Shown piece by piece: positions 1 through 8,507 of a DNA stretch of 32,594 nt. The first letter of the stretch is position 1, and every line of letters begins with the position of its first letter. The stretch comes from Spirosoma fluviale. GTDB taxonomy: Bacteria; Bacteroidota; Bacteroidia; Cytophagales; Cyclobacteriaceae. The position numbers were made by a program, and so were the translations under genes. The stretch spans positions 1-32,594 of the forward strand of contig CAMBMU010000023.1 of the NCBI GenBank assembly GCA_945868725.1, given 5' to 3'. The notes below the pieces were generated by a model. The model was not told where the DNA came from, made no database searches, and saw only the letters and a program-made list of their open reading frames with translations.

Positions 1-17
1 TAACTGTGAAAAAATCG

Positions 18-143
18 GCTGTCCGAAGAAATGTGTATTTTTCATCCGCTGTAATTTGAAGTTGTGGTAAACCTAAAATACAGCAAAAGGGTAAGCTTCA
101 CATCAGAAGCTTACCCTAAATTTAAAAACCGTTTCTCGGACAC
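18..143. repeat. nested inverted repeats (terminator or palindromic element)
   Basis: An inner perfect 11-bp inverted repeat (GGGTAAGCTTC at 89-99, its complement at 106-116, loop of 6) lies inside an outer imperfect pair: TGTCCGAAGAAA at 20-31 and, inverted with one base missing, 132-142. On the minus strand the inner hairpin is followed by only four T residues, so it could be a weak terminator for a gene outside the window. The outer arms are not explained by that. No gene is supported in 1-190. Confidence 0.5.
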
Positions 144-178
144 TAGTGAAAAAAAATATAGAAATCTATGGGATTGCC

Positions 179-186
179 TACTTTTG
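179..186 (+). promoter_or_regulatory. possible -7 element upstream of waaA
   Basis: TACTTTTG matches the Bacteroidetes -7 consensus TAnnTTTG. It ends only four bases before the waaA ATG, so a transcript from it would be almost leaderless. No TTG is found at the usual -33 spacing, so the match may be chance. Confidence 0.25.
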
Positions 187-190
187 ATAG

Positions 191-1438
191 ATGAATGTCG
201 TGTACTGGCTACTTCTGGAGTTAAGCACAAGGATTTTGCCAGTCCTCGGCATTTTTGTGCCAAAAATAAGACATTTTCTGGATCAAAGAACTGGGTTGTT
301 TTCAACGCTTACCGACTTTCGAACTACCCACCCAGGGCCTTTGACCTGGTTTCATGTAGCCTCCCTGGGAGAGTATGAACAGGCAAAACCGGTCATTGCT
401 GCACTTAAAGCCAAAGAACCTCAATCCTGGATTGTGGTTAGCTTTTTTAGTCCCTCTGGCTATGAGCCTACCTCTAGGAAGCCGCAGCCAGGGGTGGATT
501 TGATTACCTACCTTCCGCTTGACCGTAACTCTTGGGCGGAGCGTTTTGTAGCGGTTTTGCAACCTACTCGAAGCATCTTTGTCAAGTACGACCTCTGGCA
601 CCATCACTTACAGGCACTGAAGCGGAGACATGTTCCTACGTATCTCATTGCTGCGTCCTTTCGCCCAGATCAATCCTATTTCTCTTGGTATGGGCGCTTT
701 TTTTGCAGGATGCTTTTGCAAATGGATTGGATCTTTACCCAAAACGAAGCAAGTATTCAGCTTTTAGCTAACCTGAAAATTACGAATGCAAGTCATACGG
801 GAGATACTAGATTTGATCGGGTGGCTGCTACAGCAGCCCATCCGATGGACTTTCCAGCGATTCGTAACTGGATCAATGGTCGACCTACGGTAGTGATCGG
901 ATCCGCATGGGAGGAAGACATGAGCCTACTTATTCCCTTGATCCAATCCAAACCAGAATTTTTATGGATCATTGCACCCCACGCAATTGATTCGCTAGCG
1001 ATGGATCGCTGGGCCTTGACGCTAGGAATTCCCACTCAAAAACACTCGAAGTGGAAAGATGCCCAAGATTCGCAGGTCTTATTTATCGACAACATTGGCA
1101 TGCTATCTTCCCTGTATCAATTTGCGCATTTTGCCTATGTTGGTGGAGGATTTGGAAAGGGGCTGCACAATATTTTAGAGCCGCTAGGGTTTGGAATTCC
1201 TGTAATCTTTGGGAACCCAAGGTCTGCCTCCAAGTTCCCAGAGGCTGCACAAAGTCAGCTGGAAGGCTGTGGTTTTGCAGTATCCAGTTTTTCCGAGCTT
1301 CAGGAATGCGTAAATAAGTTGGAGCAACCTGAGTTTTACAAGAAGGCTGCTGCCTTAGCCCAACATTGGGTGGAGGCAAACTTGGGTGCAGCAGACCGCA
1401 TCCTGGATCATCTAACCACCTCAATCTCCTCGAAATGA
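191..1438 (+). CDS. waaA: 3-deoxy-D-manno-octulosonic acid (Kdo) transferase
   Basis: This 415-residue protein is a WaaA/KdtA-type GT30 glycosyltransferase, which moves Kdo from CMP-Kdo onto lipid A precursor at the cytoplasmic face of the inner membrane. Visible signs are the hydrophobic N-terminal anchor (residues about 3-24), the family motif ASLGEYEQ (57-64) with the expected catalytic Glu61, and a C-terminal GGGFGKGLHNILEP segment typical of the donor-binding half. Length is normal for the family. The start at 191 is kept because the N-terminal anchor segment is part of family members. Its stop overlaps the rsgA start in an ATGA junction, suggesting translational coupling. Whether it adds one or two Kdo units cannot be told from sequence. 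Confidence 0.93.
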   Translation: MNVVYWLLLELSTRILPVLGIFVPKIRHFLDQRTGLFSTLTDFRTTHPGPLTWFHVASLGEYEQAKPVIAALKAKEPQSWIVVSFFSPSGYEPTSRKPQPGVDLITYLPLDRNSWAERFVAVLQPTRSIFVKYDLWHHHLQALKRRHVPTYLIAASFRPDQSYFSWYGRFFCRMLLQMDWIFTQNEASIQLLANLKITNASHTGDTRFDRVAATAAHPMDFPAIRNWINGRPTVVIGSAWEEDMSLLIPLIQSKPEFLWIIAPHAIDSLAMDRWALTLGIPTQKHSKWKDAQDSQVLFIDNIGMLSSLYQFAHFAYVGGGFGKGLHNILEPLGFGIPVIFGNPRSASKFPEAAQSQLEGCGFAVSSFSELQECVNKLEQPEFYKKAAALAQHWVEANLGAADRILDHLTTSISSK

Positions 1439-2358
1439 AAGGAAGAGTGATCAAGTCTACTGGGAGCTGGTACCTAGTCCACACAGACCAAGGGATTCTT
1501 TCGGCACGATTGAAAGGAAAGTTTAAGCAGGAGGAGCTCAAACTCACCAACCCCATAGCTGTGGGCGATTGGGTAGCATTGGAAAAGGAGGAGGGACAGG
1601 ATTCGGCGATTATCCACGAGATTTTTCCAAGGGATAACTACGTCATTCGAAAGTCTACACGGAAGCAGCACTTTTCGCACATGATTGCCAGCAATATTGA
1701 TCAGGCGATCTTGGTGATTACGATGAAGAAACCACGAACCTCTCTAGGCTTTATTGACCGCTTCTTAGTCGCCACAGAAAGCTATGGAATTCCGACGCTA
1801 TTGATTGTGAATAAGATGGATCAGCTGGAAGGCGAGGAGGAAAGTGACTGGCTTCAAGATATTCATGAGATCTATGTGCCCCTCGGCTATGCGGTAGTAG
1901 AAGTATCTGCACTCAAGGATTCGGATCTCGACACGAAGCTATTGCCCAAAATCCAAGGGAAATCCAACCTGATCGCTGGACATTCTGGAGTCGGGAAAAG
2001 CACCTTACTCAATGCCCTTTTGCCTGATGCAAGGCAGAAAACTAAAGCTATATCTGATTACAGCGCAAAAGGAGTCCACACGACTACCTTTGCAGAGCTA
2101 TTTTTCCTGCCAGAATCAGGAGATCTTATTGATACGCCAGGCATCAAAGAATTTGGGATTTTGGATGTGGCAGATGAGGAGCTTTCGCATTTTTTTCCAG
2201 AAATGCGCCAGTACCTTGGGCAGTGCAAATACAACAATTGTACCCATGTGAATGAGCTTGGATGTATGGTACTTCAAAAATTAAACGAGGGGTATATACA
2301 CCCCTATCGATACCAGAGTTACTTGAATATCCTAAATGAGGAGGATAGTCATCGATAA
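1435..2358 (+). CDS. rsgA: ribosome small subunit-dependent GTPase A
   Basis: RsgA is a circularly permuted GTPase that acts late in 30S subunit maturation. The 307-residue protein shows an N-terminal OB-like domain (about 1-70), the G4 motif NKMD (126-129) placed before the P-loop GHSGVGKST (182-190), G3 DTPG (233-236), and a zinc-binding set Cys264, Cys269, His271, Cys277. This order of motifs is diagnostic. An upstream in-frame ATG at 1366 would add 23 residues lying inside waaA. The start at 1435 is preferred because it gives the family N-terminus (MKGRVIKS) and an ATGA overlap with waaA. Confidence 0.95.
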   Translation: MKGRVIKSTGSWYLVHTDQGILSARLKGKFKQEELKLTNPIAVGDWVALEKEEGQDSAIIHEIFPRDNYVIRKSTRKQHFSHMIASNIDQAILVITMKKPRTSLGFIDRFLVATESYGIPTLLIVNKMDQLEGEEESDWLQDIHEIYVPLGYAVVEVSALKDSDLDTKLLPKIQGKSNLIAGHSGVGKSTLLNALLPDARQKTKAISDYSAKGVHTTTFAELFFLPESGDLIDTPGIKEFGILDVADEELSHFFPEMRQYLGQCKYNNCTHVNELGCMVLQKLNEGYIHPYRYQSYLNILNEEDSHR

Positions 2359-2364
2359 AGTGTT

Positions 2365-2394
2365 TTGAATCTAGGGCAAATTGGTCTAATTTTC
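2365..2394 (+). promoter_or_regulatory. candidate promoter for the phosphoribosyltransferase-panB pair
   Basis: TTG at 2365-2367, a 19-base spacer, then TAATTTTC at 2387-2394, one base from TAnnTTTG. The predicted start of transcription (about 2400) leaves a leader of roughly 12 bases before the ATG at 2414. This would separate 2414-3736 from waaA-rsgA. Confidence 0.4.
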
Positions 2395-2413
2395 ACTTTC
2401 TAAAAAACATCCC

Positions 2414-2908
2414 ATGACCGAAGTATTGAACCATAAGCAAGTAGGGCAAAAGATCACCCGGATGGCTTTTGAAATCTATGAGCGGAATCTCCACGCTTCT
2501 GGCGGAATGGTAGTTGCAGGGATTGCTGGTATGGGCACTATTTTAGGCCACCTTCTGGCTACGGAGCTGCAGAAAATCTCTCCTCTTCAAGTGGAGGAAG
2601 TGGAGGTACTCTTGGATAAACAGGCAGTAACAGCTACCGAAGTACAGCTTTCCAGCCCCATTGCCTTAAAAGGAAAAACGATAATTCTAGTCGATGACGT
2701 GCTCAACACAGGAAAAACTTTGGTTTATGCCTTGAAACCATTTTTGGAGCATGAAGTAGAAAAAATAGAAATAGCTGTGCTCGTCAATAGAAGCCATGGT
2801 TTATTTCCAGTCAAGCCTGATTACACGGGTTTTGAGTTGGCTACTACCTATAATGAGCATATTCGAGTTGATTTTTCTGGTAACAATTATTCTGTTCACC
2901 TTCTCTAA
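2414..2908 (+). CDS. phosphoribosyltransferase family protein (type I fold)
   Basis: A 164-residue type I phosphoribosyltransferase. The PRPP-binding signature is clear at about residues 91-104: a hydrophobic strand followed by VDDVLNTGKTL. A flexible-loop region precedes it. The overall build (short, with a C-terminal strand-rich hood) resembles PyrR-like and hypoxanthine-type enzymes, but I see nothing that fixes the accepted base, so the substrate is left open. It lies 55 bases after rsgA and 6 bases before panB, so it is probably co-transcribed with panB. A PyrR-type regulatory role is possible but not supported by any nearby pyr gene. Confidence 0.85.
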   Translation: MTEVLNHKQVGQKITRMAFEIYERNLHASGGMVVAGIAGMGTILGHLLATELQKISPLQVEEVEVLLDKQAVTATEVQLSSPIALKGKTIILVDDVLNTGKTLVYALKPFLEHEVEKIEIAVLVNRSHGLFPVKPDYTGFELATTYNEHIRVDFSGNNYSVHLL

Positions 2909-2914
2909 GTCCGT

Positions 2915-3736
2915 ATGTCTCTTCATTCCTCTGCTTCTTTGAAGCGCATCACCACCCACACGCTTCAAGAAATGAAGCAGCGCGGAGAAAAAATTTCCAT
3001 GCTTACTGCCTATGATTTTTCAATGGCCAAGATTGTGGATGCAGCAGGAATGGACATCATTCTTGTGGGAGATTCGGCTTCCAATGTCATGGCTGGTCAT
3101 GAGACCACCCTTCCCATCACGCTAGATCAGATGATCTACCATGCCTCGGCAGTCGTGCGAGCCGTGAAGAGATCCTTTGTAGTGGTGGATATTCCCTTTG
3201 GTAACTACCAAGGCAATAGTTCGGAGGCACTTCGCTCAGCGATTCGCATCATGAAGGAGTCTGGAGCTCATGCCGTCAAGGTGGAGGGGGGAGCTGAAAT
3301 CAAGGAATCAGTTGCGCGAATATTAAGCGCTGGCGTACCCGTGATGGGGCATCTAGGCTTGACCCCTCAGTCGATTTACAAGTTTGGCACCTATGCCGTA
3401 CGAGCCAAGGAGGAAGAGGAAGCCGAAAAGCTGGTAGAGGATGCCAAGCTATTGGAAGCTTGCGGATGCTTTGCGCTAGTTTTGGAAAAAATTCCTGCAG
3501 TTTTAGCAAAGCGAGTAGCCGAAGCCCTCAGCATTCCTGTGATTGGAATAGGTGCTGGTGCAGATGTAGATGGTCAGGTATTGGTCATGCACGACATGCT
3601 TGGGATTACCCAAGAGTTTAAGCCACGATTTTTACGGGCCTATGCCGACCTCAATCAAATCATGACCCAGGCATTCCAACAGTATATTTCGGATGTAAAA
3701 ACGAAGGATTTCCCCAATTCTTCAGAGAGCTACTGA
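2915..3736 (+). CDS. panB: 3-methyl-2-oxobutanoate hydroxymethyltransferase
   Basis: PanB makes ketopantoate from 2-oxoisovalerate and 5,10-methylene-tetrahydrofolate, the first committed step of pantothenate and coenzyme A synthesis. The 273-residue protein has the conserved LTAYDF segment (30-35), metal ligands in VGDSASN (Asp53) and VDIPFG (Asp92), KVEGG (122-126), and the catalytic glutamate of LVLEKIP (Glu191). Length matches the family. It starts 6 bases after the phosphoribosyltransferase gene. No other pantothenate gene is in the window. Confidence 0.96.
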   Translation: MSLHSSASLKRITTHTLQEMKQRGEKISMLTAYDFSMAKIVDAAGMDIILVGDSASNVMAGHETTLPITLDQMIYHASAVVRAVKRSFVVVDIPFGNYQGNSSEALRSAIRIMKESGAHAVKVEGGAEIKESVARILSAGVPVMGHLGLTPQSIYKFGTYAVRAKEEEEAEKLVEDAKLLEACGCFALVLEKIPAVLAKRVAEALSIPVIGIGAGADVDGQVLVMHDMLGITQEFKPRFLRAYADLNQIMTQAFQQYISDVKTKDFPNSSESY

Positions 3737-3802
3737 GTTTATTCCCGGTTTCCTAGGTTGCTTTTTGCAGCTAAACAGGCACACTAGGTTTCTCTCTATT
3801 TT

Positions 3803-4999
3803 TTACTTGGAGGAAGCAGCTTCCACTCTCAAAATGAAGTCACTCAATACATTCATGTAGTTGATGAAAGCGTCGTAAGGAGTGTCGTATGGACTGAAAT
3901 ACTCGTGTACCGATCCATCCGAGAAGAACTTGGTGCAGATGTAATAAAAGTGATCGGAGGTTTGCAGGTATCCCCAGTCTCGAAGTAATTCAGGGTCCTT
4001 GATTTTTCTGATTTTCTTTTCCAGTTCATACAAGCGATCGAAGGCCTCATCTTGCATGTCATTGCCTAGCCAAGCGGTAAGATCGCGCTCCTCATCGGCC
4101 CAGGAAATAGGAGTAGGCACATGAATGTTGCTCACTGGAGAAAGGGATGCTACCACTTCTGATGGGGTAGAGAAGGTAAAGTTTGACTGCGTAAAAATCG
4201 CCTCTGGCAGGTGACGCATGAAGTCGAAAATACCTGTTTCTGCCCACTGGTGTTCACCGAATGTTTCGTAGTCCATAAATAAGTTAACCACTGGCTCTTC
4301 TTTAGGCAATGCATTGAGCCAATTCACAAACTTGTCTGTGGTGAGGGGAAAATCTCCCCAGGTTTTGTCTCCAAAGCGGAAGGCGATGTCATCCGAAAGG
4401 CGGAAATTTTTCAACAGCACTTTTAGGTTTGGGTTCTTCGCATTGGAATAGACGTAATTGGGGCTTTTCCATCCTAGAATATGTTTTGCTCCCTCGGTGA
4501 GCATTCCTTGGTAACCTAGTTCAGCGACCATTGCCCCTATTTCATCTGAGTAGATCAACTCTGTATTTCGAAATACTTTTGGGCGATAGCCGTTGAAAAG
4601 CTCCTTGATTCTTTCCTGATGGGTATGTACCAAGGAAAAAAATTCATCCTTACTTTTTAGTGCTGCTAGGGAGTGAGAGTAAGTTTCATTCAGTAACTCC
4701 ACATGACCAGTCGCAACGAGCCGCTGGAAGCTTTCCAATACATCGGGGGCATAGGCTTCCATTTGGTCCAAAAAGGTACCAGAAATTGAAAACGCCACCT
4801 TAAATCTGCCATCATAGCGTTGAATAAGCTCCAACAATAGGGAGTTCATCGGGAGGTAGCATTTCTGTGCTACTTTTTGGATGACATTCCGGTTGAGGAA
4901 GTCATTCCAATAGTAGTGATCTTCACCAATATCAAAAAATCGATAGGGCTTCAGCCTGTAAGGTTGGTGGACTTGAAAATAAAAGCAGACAGTTCTCAT
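3803..4999 (-). CDS. glycoside hydrolase family 57 protein (alpha-amylase/glucanotransferase-like)
   Basis: A 398-residue GH57 enzyme expected to act on alpha-1,4-glucan. The family regions are visible in order: FQVHQPYR near the N-terminus (His11), LNETYSHS (103-110), RNTELIY with the expected nucleophile Glu147, and FMDYETFGEHQ with the expected acid/base Asp243. A longer reading from 5059 would add 20 cysteine-rich residues that lie within the upstream gene. The start at 4999 gives the family N-terminus and an ATGA overlap with the glycosyltransferase stop. GH57 includes amylases, branching enzymes and 4-alpha-glucanotransferases; the exact activity is not determined. No signal peptide is seen, so it is probably cytoplasmic. 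Confidence 0.9.
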   Translation of the reverse strand: MRTVCFYFQVHQPYRLKPYRFFDIGEDHYYWNDFLNRNVIQKVAQKCYLPMNSLLLELIQRYDGRFKVAFSISGTFLDQMEAYAPDVLESFQRLVATGHVELLNETYSHSLAALKSKDEFFSLVHTHQERIKELFNGYRPKVFRNTELIYSDEIGAMVAELGYQGMLTEGAKHILGWKSPNYVYSNAKNPNLKVLLKNFRLSDDIAFRFGDKTWGDFPLTTDKFVNWLNALPKEEPVVNLFMDYETFGEHQWAETGIFDFMRHLPEAIFTQSNFTFSTPSEVVASLSPVSNIHVPTPISWADEERDLTAWLGNDMQDEAFDRLYELEKKIRKIKDPELLRDWGYLQTSDHFYYICTKFFSDGSVHEYFSPYDTPYDAFINYMNVLSDFILRVEAASSK

Positions 5000-6285
5000 G
5001 CGCGTTGAGCTAAGATTTTTTCGTAAACAGTCACTAGTTTGGCAGCAACATGCTCCCACTTTAATTTTTTCAATTCATCTGCACCTAATTCGGTAAACAT
5101 TCGAGCGATACCTTGGTAGTGTAAAAGTCCAAAAATGGCGTCTGCCATGGCGTCCACATCCCAAAAATCAATTTTGATTGCATTGTGAAGGACTTCTGCC
5201 ACTCCAGATTGCTTGGAGATGATGACGGGTGTATTGTGTCTCACTGCTTCCAGGGGGGCGATTCCGAAGGGTTCAGACACAGAAGGCATCACGTATACAT
5301 CGCTGATGGCATACATGTGATCTACATCGTCTCCTTTCAAGAATCCAGTGAAGTGAAACTTGGTGCCCATGCGAAGTTCGGCCACACGATCCACCATCTT
5401 GTTGAGCAAATCTCCCGATCCTGCCATTACGAAGCGGACATTCGGGTCTCGATCAATCACTTTTTTTGCGGCCTCTACGAAGTATTCAGGACCCTTTTGG
5501 TAGGTGATTCGACCGAGGAAAGTCACGATTTTCTCCGGCACTTTTTTCTGATAGGAGGAGGTGATGATGCTTGCATCTAGGACAGCATTGTGGAGCACGG
5601 TTACTTTGTCGGGAGGGATGCCGTATTTTCGTACGCAAATGTTTTTCGTCAACTGACTTACCGCTATCACATGGTCTGCGGCATGCATGCCAGCGCGTTC
5701 AATCTCAAAGACAGGAAAGTTGACCGACTCCCCAGATCGATCGTACTCCGTGGCATGTACATGGACGACTAGGGGCTTGCCGCTAATTTCTTTGGCTGCG
5801 ATGCCTGCAGGATAAGCTAGCCAGTCGTGTGCATGGATGATGTCAAAGTCACTTCGGTCGCGTGCGATCTGTGCTCCGACGAGGGCATAGCGAGACACTT
5901 CCTCCATGAGGTTTTTACCGTATTTGCCGCTAAACTGGTAGTTGGTGGAAAATATGCTCTCATCCACATCGGTACGGTCATGGATGGCATAATCTGTAAA
6001 TTTTTTGAATGCTTTGGGGCCCAAATAGGGTACCAAAAAACTATTGACTTCGAGGTAAGTCAGGTTTTTCCAAAGCTTTTTAAATCGGCGCTCCCTGTAA
6101 TCAATGGTCACTCCACTGGCATTGACAAAGTCTGCCACAGGCTCCTCATCTCCCCAGAGTTTGGGCACCACAAAAATCACCTCTTGCTTGTGGATATTCA
6201 TCCCTTGTATCAATCCGTAGCAAGCGGTGCCTAGTCCTCCAGAAATATGGGGCGGGAATTCCCACCCAAACATGAGTGCTTTCAT
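4996..6285 (-). CDS. GT4/GT5-type glycosyltransferase, probable glycogen synthase
   Basis: A 429-residue retaining glycosyltransferase with the GT-B fold. It has the N-terminal donor-loop glycines (GGLG, 16-19), HAHDW (151-155), a nucleotide-sugar domain from about residue 250 (FLGRITYQKGPEYF), and the EX7E pair Glu338/Glu346 in SEPFGIAPLE. The N-terminus WEFPPHISGG is typical of the glucan synthases that sit beside GH57 and debranching enzymes in Bacteroidetes. That context suggests it extends an alpha-1,4-glucan from UDP- or ADP-glucose. Donor specificity is not visible. The gene begins 10 bases after the debranching enzyme gene and overlaps the GH57 start by 4 bases. Confidence 0.9.
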   Translation of the reverse strand: MKALMFGWEFPPHISGGLGTACYGLIQGMNIHKQEVIFVVPKLWGDEEPVADFVNASGVTIDYRERRFKKLWKNLTYLEVNSFLVPYLGPKAFKKFTDYAIHDRTDVDESIFSTNYQFSGKYGKNLMEEVSRYALVGAQIARDRSDFDIIHAHDWLAYPAGIAAKEISGKPLVVHVHATEYDRSGESVNFPVFEIERAGMHAADHVIAVSQLTKNICVRKYGIPPDKVTVLHNAVLDASIITSSYQKKVPEKIVTFLGRITYQKGPEYFVEAAKKVIDRDPNVRFVMAGSGDLLNKMVDRVAELRMGTKFHFTGFLKGDDVDHMYAISDVYVMPSVSEPFGIAPLEAVRHNTPVIISKQSGVAEVLHNAIKIDFWDVDAMADAIFGLLHYQGIARMFTELGADELKKLKWEHVAAKLVTVYEKILAQRA

Positions 6286-6295
6286 AGGGAATCCA

Positions 6296-8215
6296 TTAAA
6301 CCTGTTTGATTAAGTCCATCATGCGGAGCAGCTCTGCAATGCTCCAAGCTTGTGATACCGAACCTTTGGGTCGATGCGGAGCATCCCCATCGTAAATCTC
6401 AGCCACCGTTCCCACTCCATACTGCGTCATGACACCATCAAAGCCTTTGATGATTTTCTCACCGAAAATTTTGGCCGCTTTACCGTGTAAGCGGAGATAG
6501 CCCTCCGCAAAATGTCCCAAAAGCCAGGCCCAGACAGTTCCATTGTGGTAGGCTTGGTCTCTACTGATTTGATTTCCAAAGTAGTAGCCTTTGTATCCCG
6601 GATCATCTGGGGATAGCGAACGCAAGCCTCTTGGGGTCAGGAGCTTGGATTTGACAATTTCCAATACCTTATCGCACTTTTCCTCCTCCAAAATCCGATA
6701 GGGTAGGGAAGTGGCTAAAACCATGTTGGGTCGAATTGACCAATCTTTTTCTTCTTCATCGACCACATCCGCTAGGTAGCCGTAGTCCCAGGACCAAAAT
6801 TCGTGATCAAAGGATTCTTTCACCTTTGTGGCCAAGCTTAGGTATTCTTCTTCTCCACTCAGTTCATGGTAGAAGCACAAGGCATTGTACCACAGGGCTT
6901 GAATTTCTACTGGGCAGCCAATTCTCGGGGTGACGGGACCATCTGGAGTGATGGCATCCATCCAGGTTAGGGCTAGGCCCTCCTGGCCACCCCAAATCAG
7001 ACCGGAAGGGAGCATGTGAATGTTAAAGTCTGTGCCCTCCTTGAATCCTTCAATAATCCCACGGAGTTTGGCCAGGTAACGATCCTTCACAGTCTTTTTA
7101 TCTCCAGTGTACTGAATGTAGGTTTGGAGGGACCAAAAAAACCAGAGCGGAGCATCCATAGAGGTCATATTGGTGTAATCTCCACTTCCAATGTTAGGAA
7201 AAAGGGCTCCTTTCAAATCCTTGGACATGGTGTCCATAATTTCTAGGAAGGTTGCTTTATCACCGGTAGTCAAGGTCAATCCAGGGGCCGCGATGAAGGT
7301 GTCCCTTCCCCACCACCCAAACCAGGGGTAGCCTGCGATGATACGCACTTCTCCATCTCGCTTTCGGATAAATTGCCCCGCTGAATTTTTTAAGCAATTT
7401 TCAAAGTTGTTTCTCGGGATTCGACGCGCGATTTCTTTGCTGAAAGCATTTGCTCTGGTTTCTGGATCTGCATCGGTTAGGCCTGCAGAAAAAATGACTG
7501 ACTCCCCTTTGCCGATTTCAAATTCAAGGCATCCGGGAACAAATAAATCCTCCTGATAGTCGTACCCTCGCTCCCGTTCTTGGATGTATTCCAAATTGTA
7601 ATACCATTCCGGCTTCGAAATAAAGGTAGTCTCCTTGGATAACTGCAGGTAAAGTGGATCGTAGTTGGGATACAGTTGAAACCGTACGCCGTTGGGTACT
7701 AGGGTATAATCTCTGTTGATTCGATCGTTGGCTTTTTGAAGTTGGTGGTAGCCACGGAAAGCTAAAAAGGGCTGAATTCGAATCGTGGTAGGCGAATGGG
7801 CCTCAAGAAGGGTGTAGCGGATCATTACCCGATCCCGATTGGAATCAAGGATTAATTCTTTTTGGAGTAGCACCCCTCCCACGCGATAGGTCAGTTTGGG
7901 AATCGGTTCTGAATCAAAGTCTTCGAGGTACTTGTGCCCTCTTGGAGAATAGTTTCCAGGAAATTTGGCAATGCCCAAGTTAAAGCTTGCACCATGTTGA
8001 ATGACCGTCTCATGAACGGTAGAGAGCATCACATGATTTTGAGAATCGATTTGTGGCTGGGGCACCACCAGTAAGCCATGGTATTTCCTTGTATTGCAGC
8101 CAATGATCGTGGTACTGGTATAGACCCCGGATCGATTGGTCCTAATAATTTCCCGCTCTAGGGAATAATTCAGGTTGATTAATTGGGATTTATCAAAATG
8201 GATATAGCTACTCAT
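6296..8215 (-). CDS. glycogen debranching enzyme (amylo-alpha-1,6-glucosidase)
   Basis: A 639-residue protein with the two-part build of bacterial GDE: an N-terminal beta-sandwich (about 1-260, starting with the conserved TNRSGVYTSTT and NTRKYHGLLV stretches) and a C-terminal (alpha/alpha)6 domain of the amylo-1,6-glucosidase type. The second carries GYPWFGWWGRDT (295-306), SMDAPLWF near 352 and HNGTVWAW near the end. It should hydrolyse alpha-1,6 branch points of glycogen-like polymer in the cytoplasm. It is the first gene of the operon with the GT4 and GH57 genes. No clear TAnnTTTG promoter was found in its upstream region. Confidence 0.93.
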   Translation of the reverse strand: MSSYIHFDKSQLINLNYSLEREIIRTNRSGVYTSTTIIGCNTRKYHGLLVVPQPQIDSQNHVMLSTVHETVIQHGASFNLGIAKFPGNYSPRGHKYLEDFDSEPIPKLTYRVGGVLLQKELILDSNRDRVMIRYTLLEAHSPTTIRIQPFLAFRGYHQLQKANDRINRDYTLVPNGVRFQLYPNYDPLYLQLSKETTFISKPEWYYNLEYIQERERGYDYQEDLFVPGCLEFEIGKGESVIFSAGLTDADPETRANAFSKEIARRIPRNNFENCLKNSAGQFIRKRDGEVRIIAGYPWFGWWGRDTFIAAPGLTLTTGDKATFLEIMDTMSKDLKGALFPNIGSGDYTNMTSMDAPLWFFWSLQTYIQYTGDKKTVKDRYLAKLRGIIEGFKEGTDFNIHMLPSGLIWGGQEGLALTWMDAITPDGPVTPRIGCPVEIQALWYNALCFYHELSGEEEYLSLATKVKESFDHEFWSWDYGYLADVVDEEEKDWSIRPNMVLATSLPYRILEEEKCDKVLEIVKSKLLTPRGLRSLSPDDPGYKGYYFGNQISRDQAYHNGTVWAWLLGHFAEGYLRLHGKAAKIFGEKIIKGFDGVMTQYGVGTVAEIYDGDAPHRPKGSVSQAWSIAELLRMMDLIKQV

Positions 8216-8507
8216 CGGGGAAAATTGAATTCAACTAAAAATAAGTGATTAGATGGATAAGAAAAATTAAAGCGGAATAAATAAAGAGTTGATTGGCCGC
8301 TTTTTAAAGAGTTACGAAATAAAATAAAGATTGAAGTTCATTTAAGTGAACTGTGGTCTGTGAGGAGTCGTCTGTCGACGATTATCTTCAGTTATTCAAA
8401 CATGAACAAATCCACTGACCTAATTTGGGATAACTATAAAAGATTTTAATCAAAAGAATAGCGTTGGCCACCTGCGAGAAAAAATCGAGGTAAATCGGAT
8501 ATGATAG
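8216..8507. other. intergenic region between thrC and the glucan operon
   Basis: A 292-base stretch with no supported gene. It holds a 7-bp inverted repeat (AAAGCGG/CCGCTTT, around 8269-8303), the repeat described at 8328-8384, and a long-range imperfect inverted repeat GGATAACTAT (8428-8437) with ATAGTTATTCC (8504-8514), which includes the thrC stop codon. No good terminator for thrC with a T-run was seen. Confidence 0.5.
8328..8384. repeat. dispersed intergenic repeat, copy A
   Basis: About 30 bases from 8328 (AAGATTGAAGTTCATTTAAG and onward to CTGTGG) align with 14030-14060 at about 26 of 31 positions with one gap. Both are followed by GTCGAC-containing sequence made of CTGTGGTCTG/GTCGACAG words. 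Both copies lie outside genes. Confidence 0.5.

Noticed and set aside
64..378. Plus-strand frame of 104 codons overlapping the waaA start
   Set aside because: It runs through the inverted repeat and into waaA in another frame, with no protein-like features.
1366..1434. Upstream start for rsgA
   Set aside because: The added 23 residues lie inside waaA and are not part of the RsgA family; the ATGA junction start fits better.
3737..3802. Possible terminator between panB and the GH57 gene
   Set aside because: Only a 5-bp stem with a wobble pair and a distant CCTAG/CTAGG pair; no T-run follows directly.
5000..5059. Longer N-terminus for the GH57 gene
   Set aside because: Cysteine-rich residues unlike the family and entirely inside the glycosyltransferase gene.
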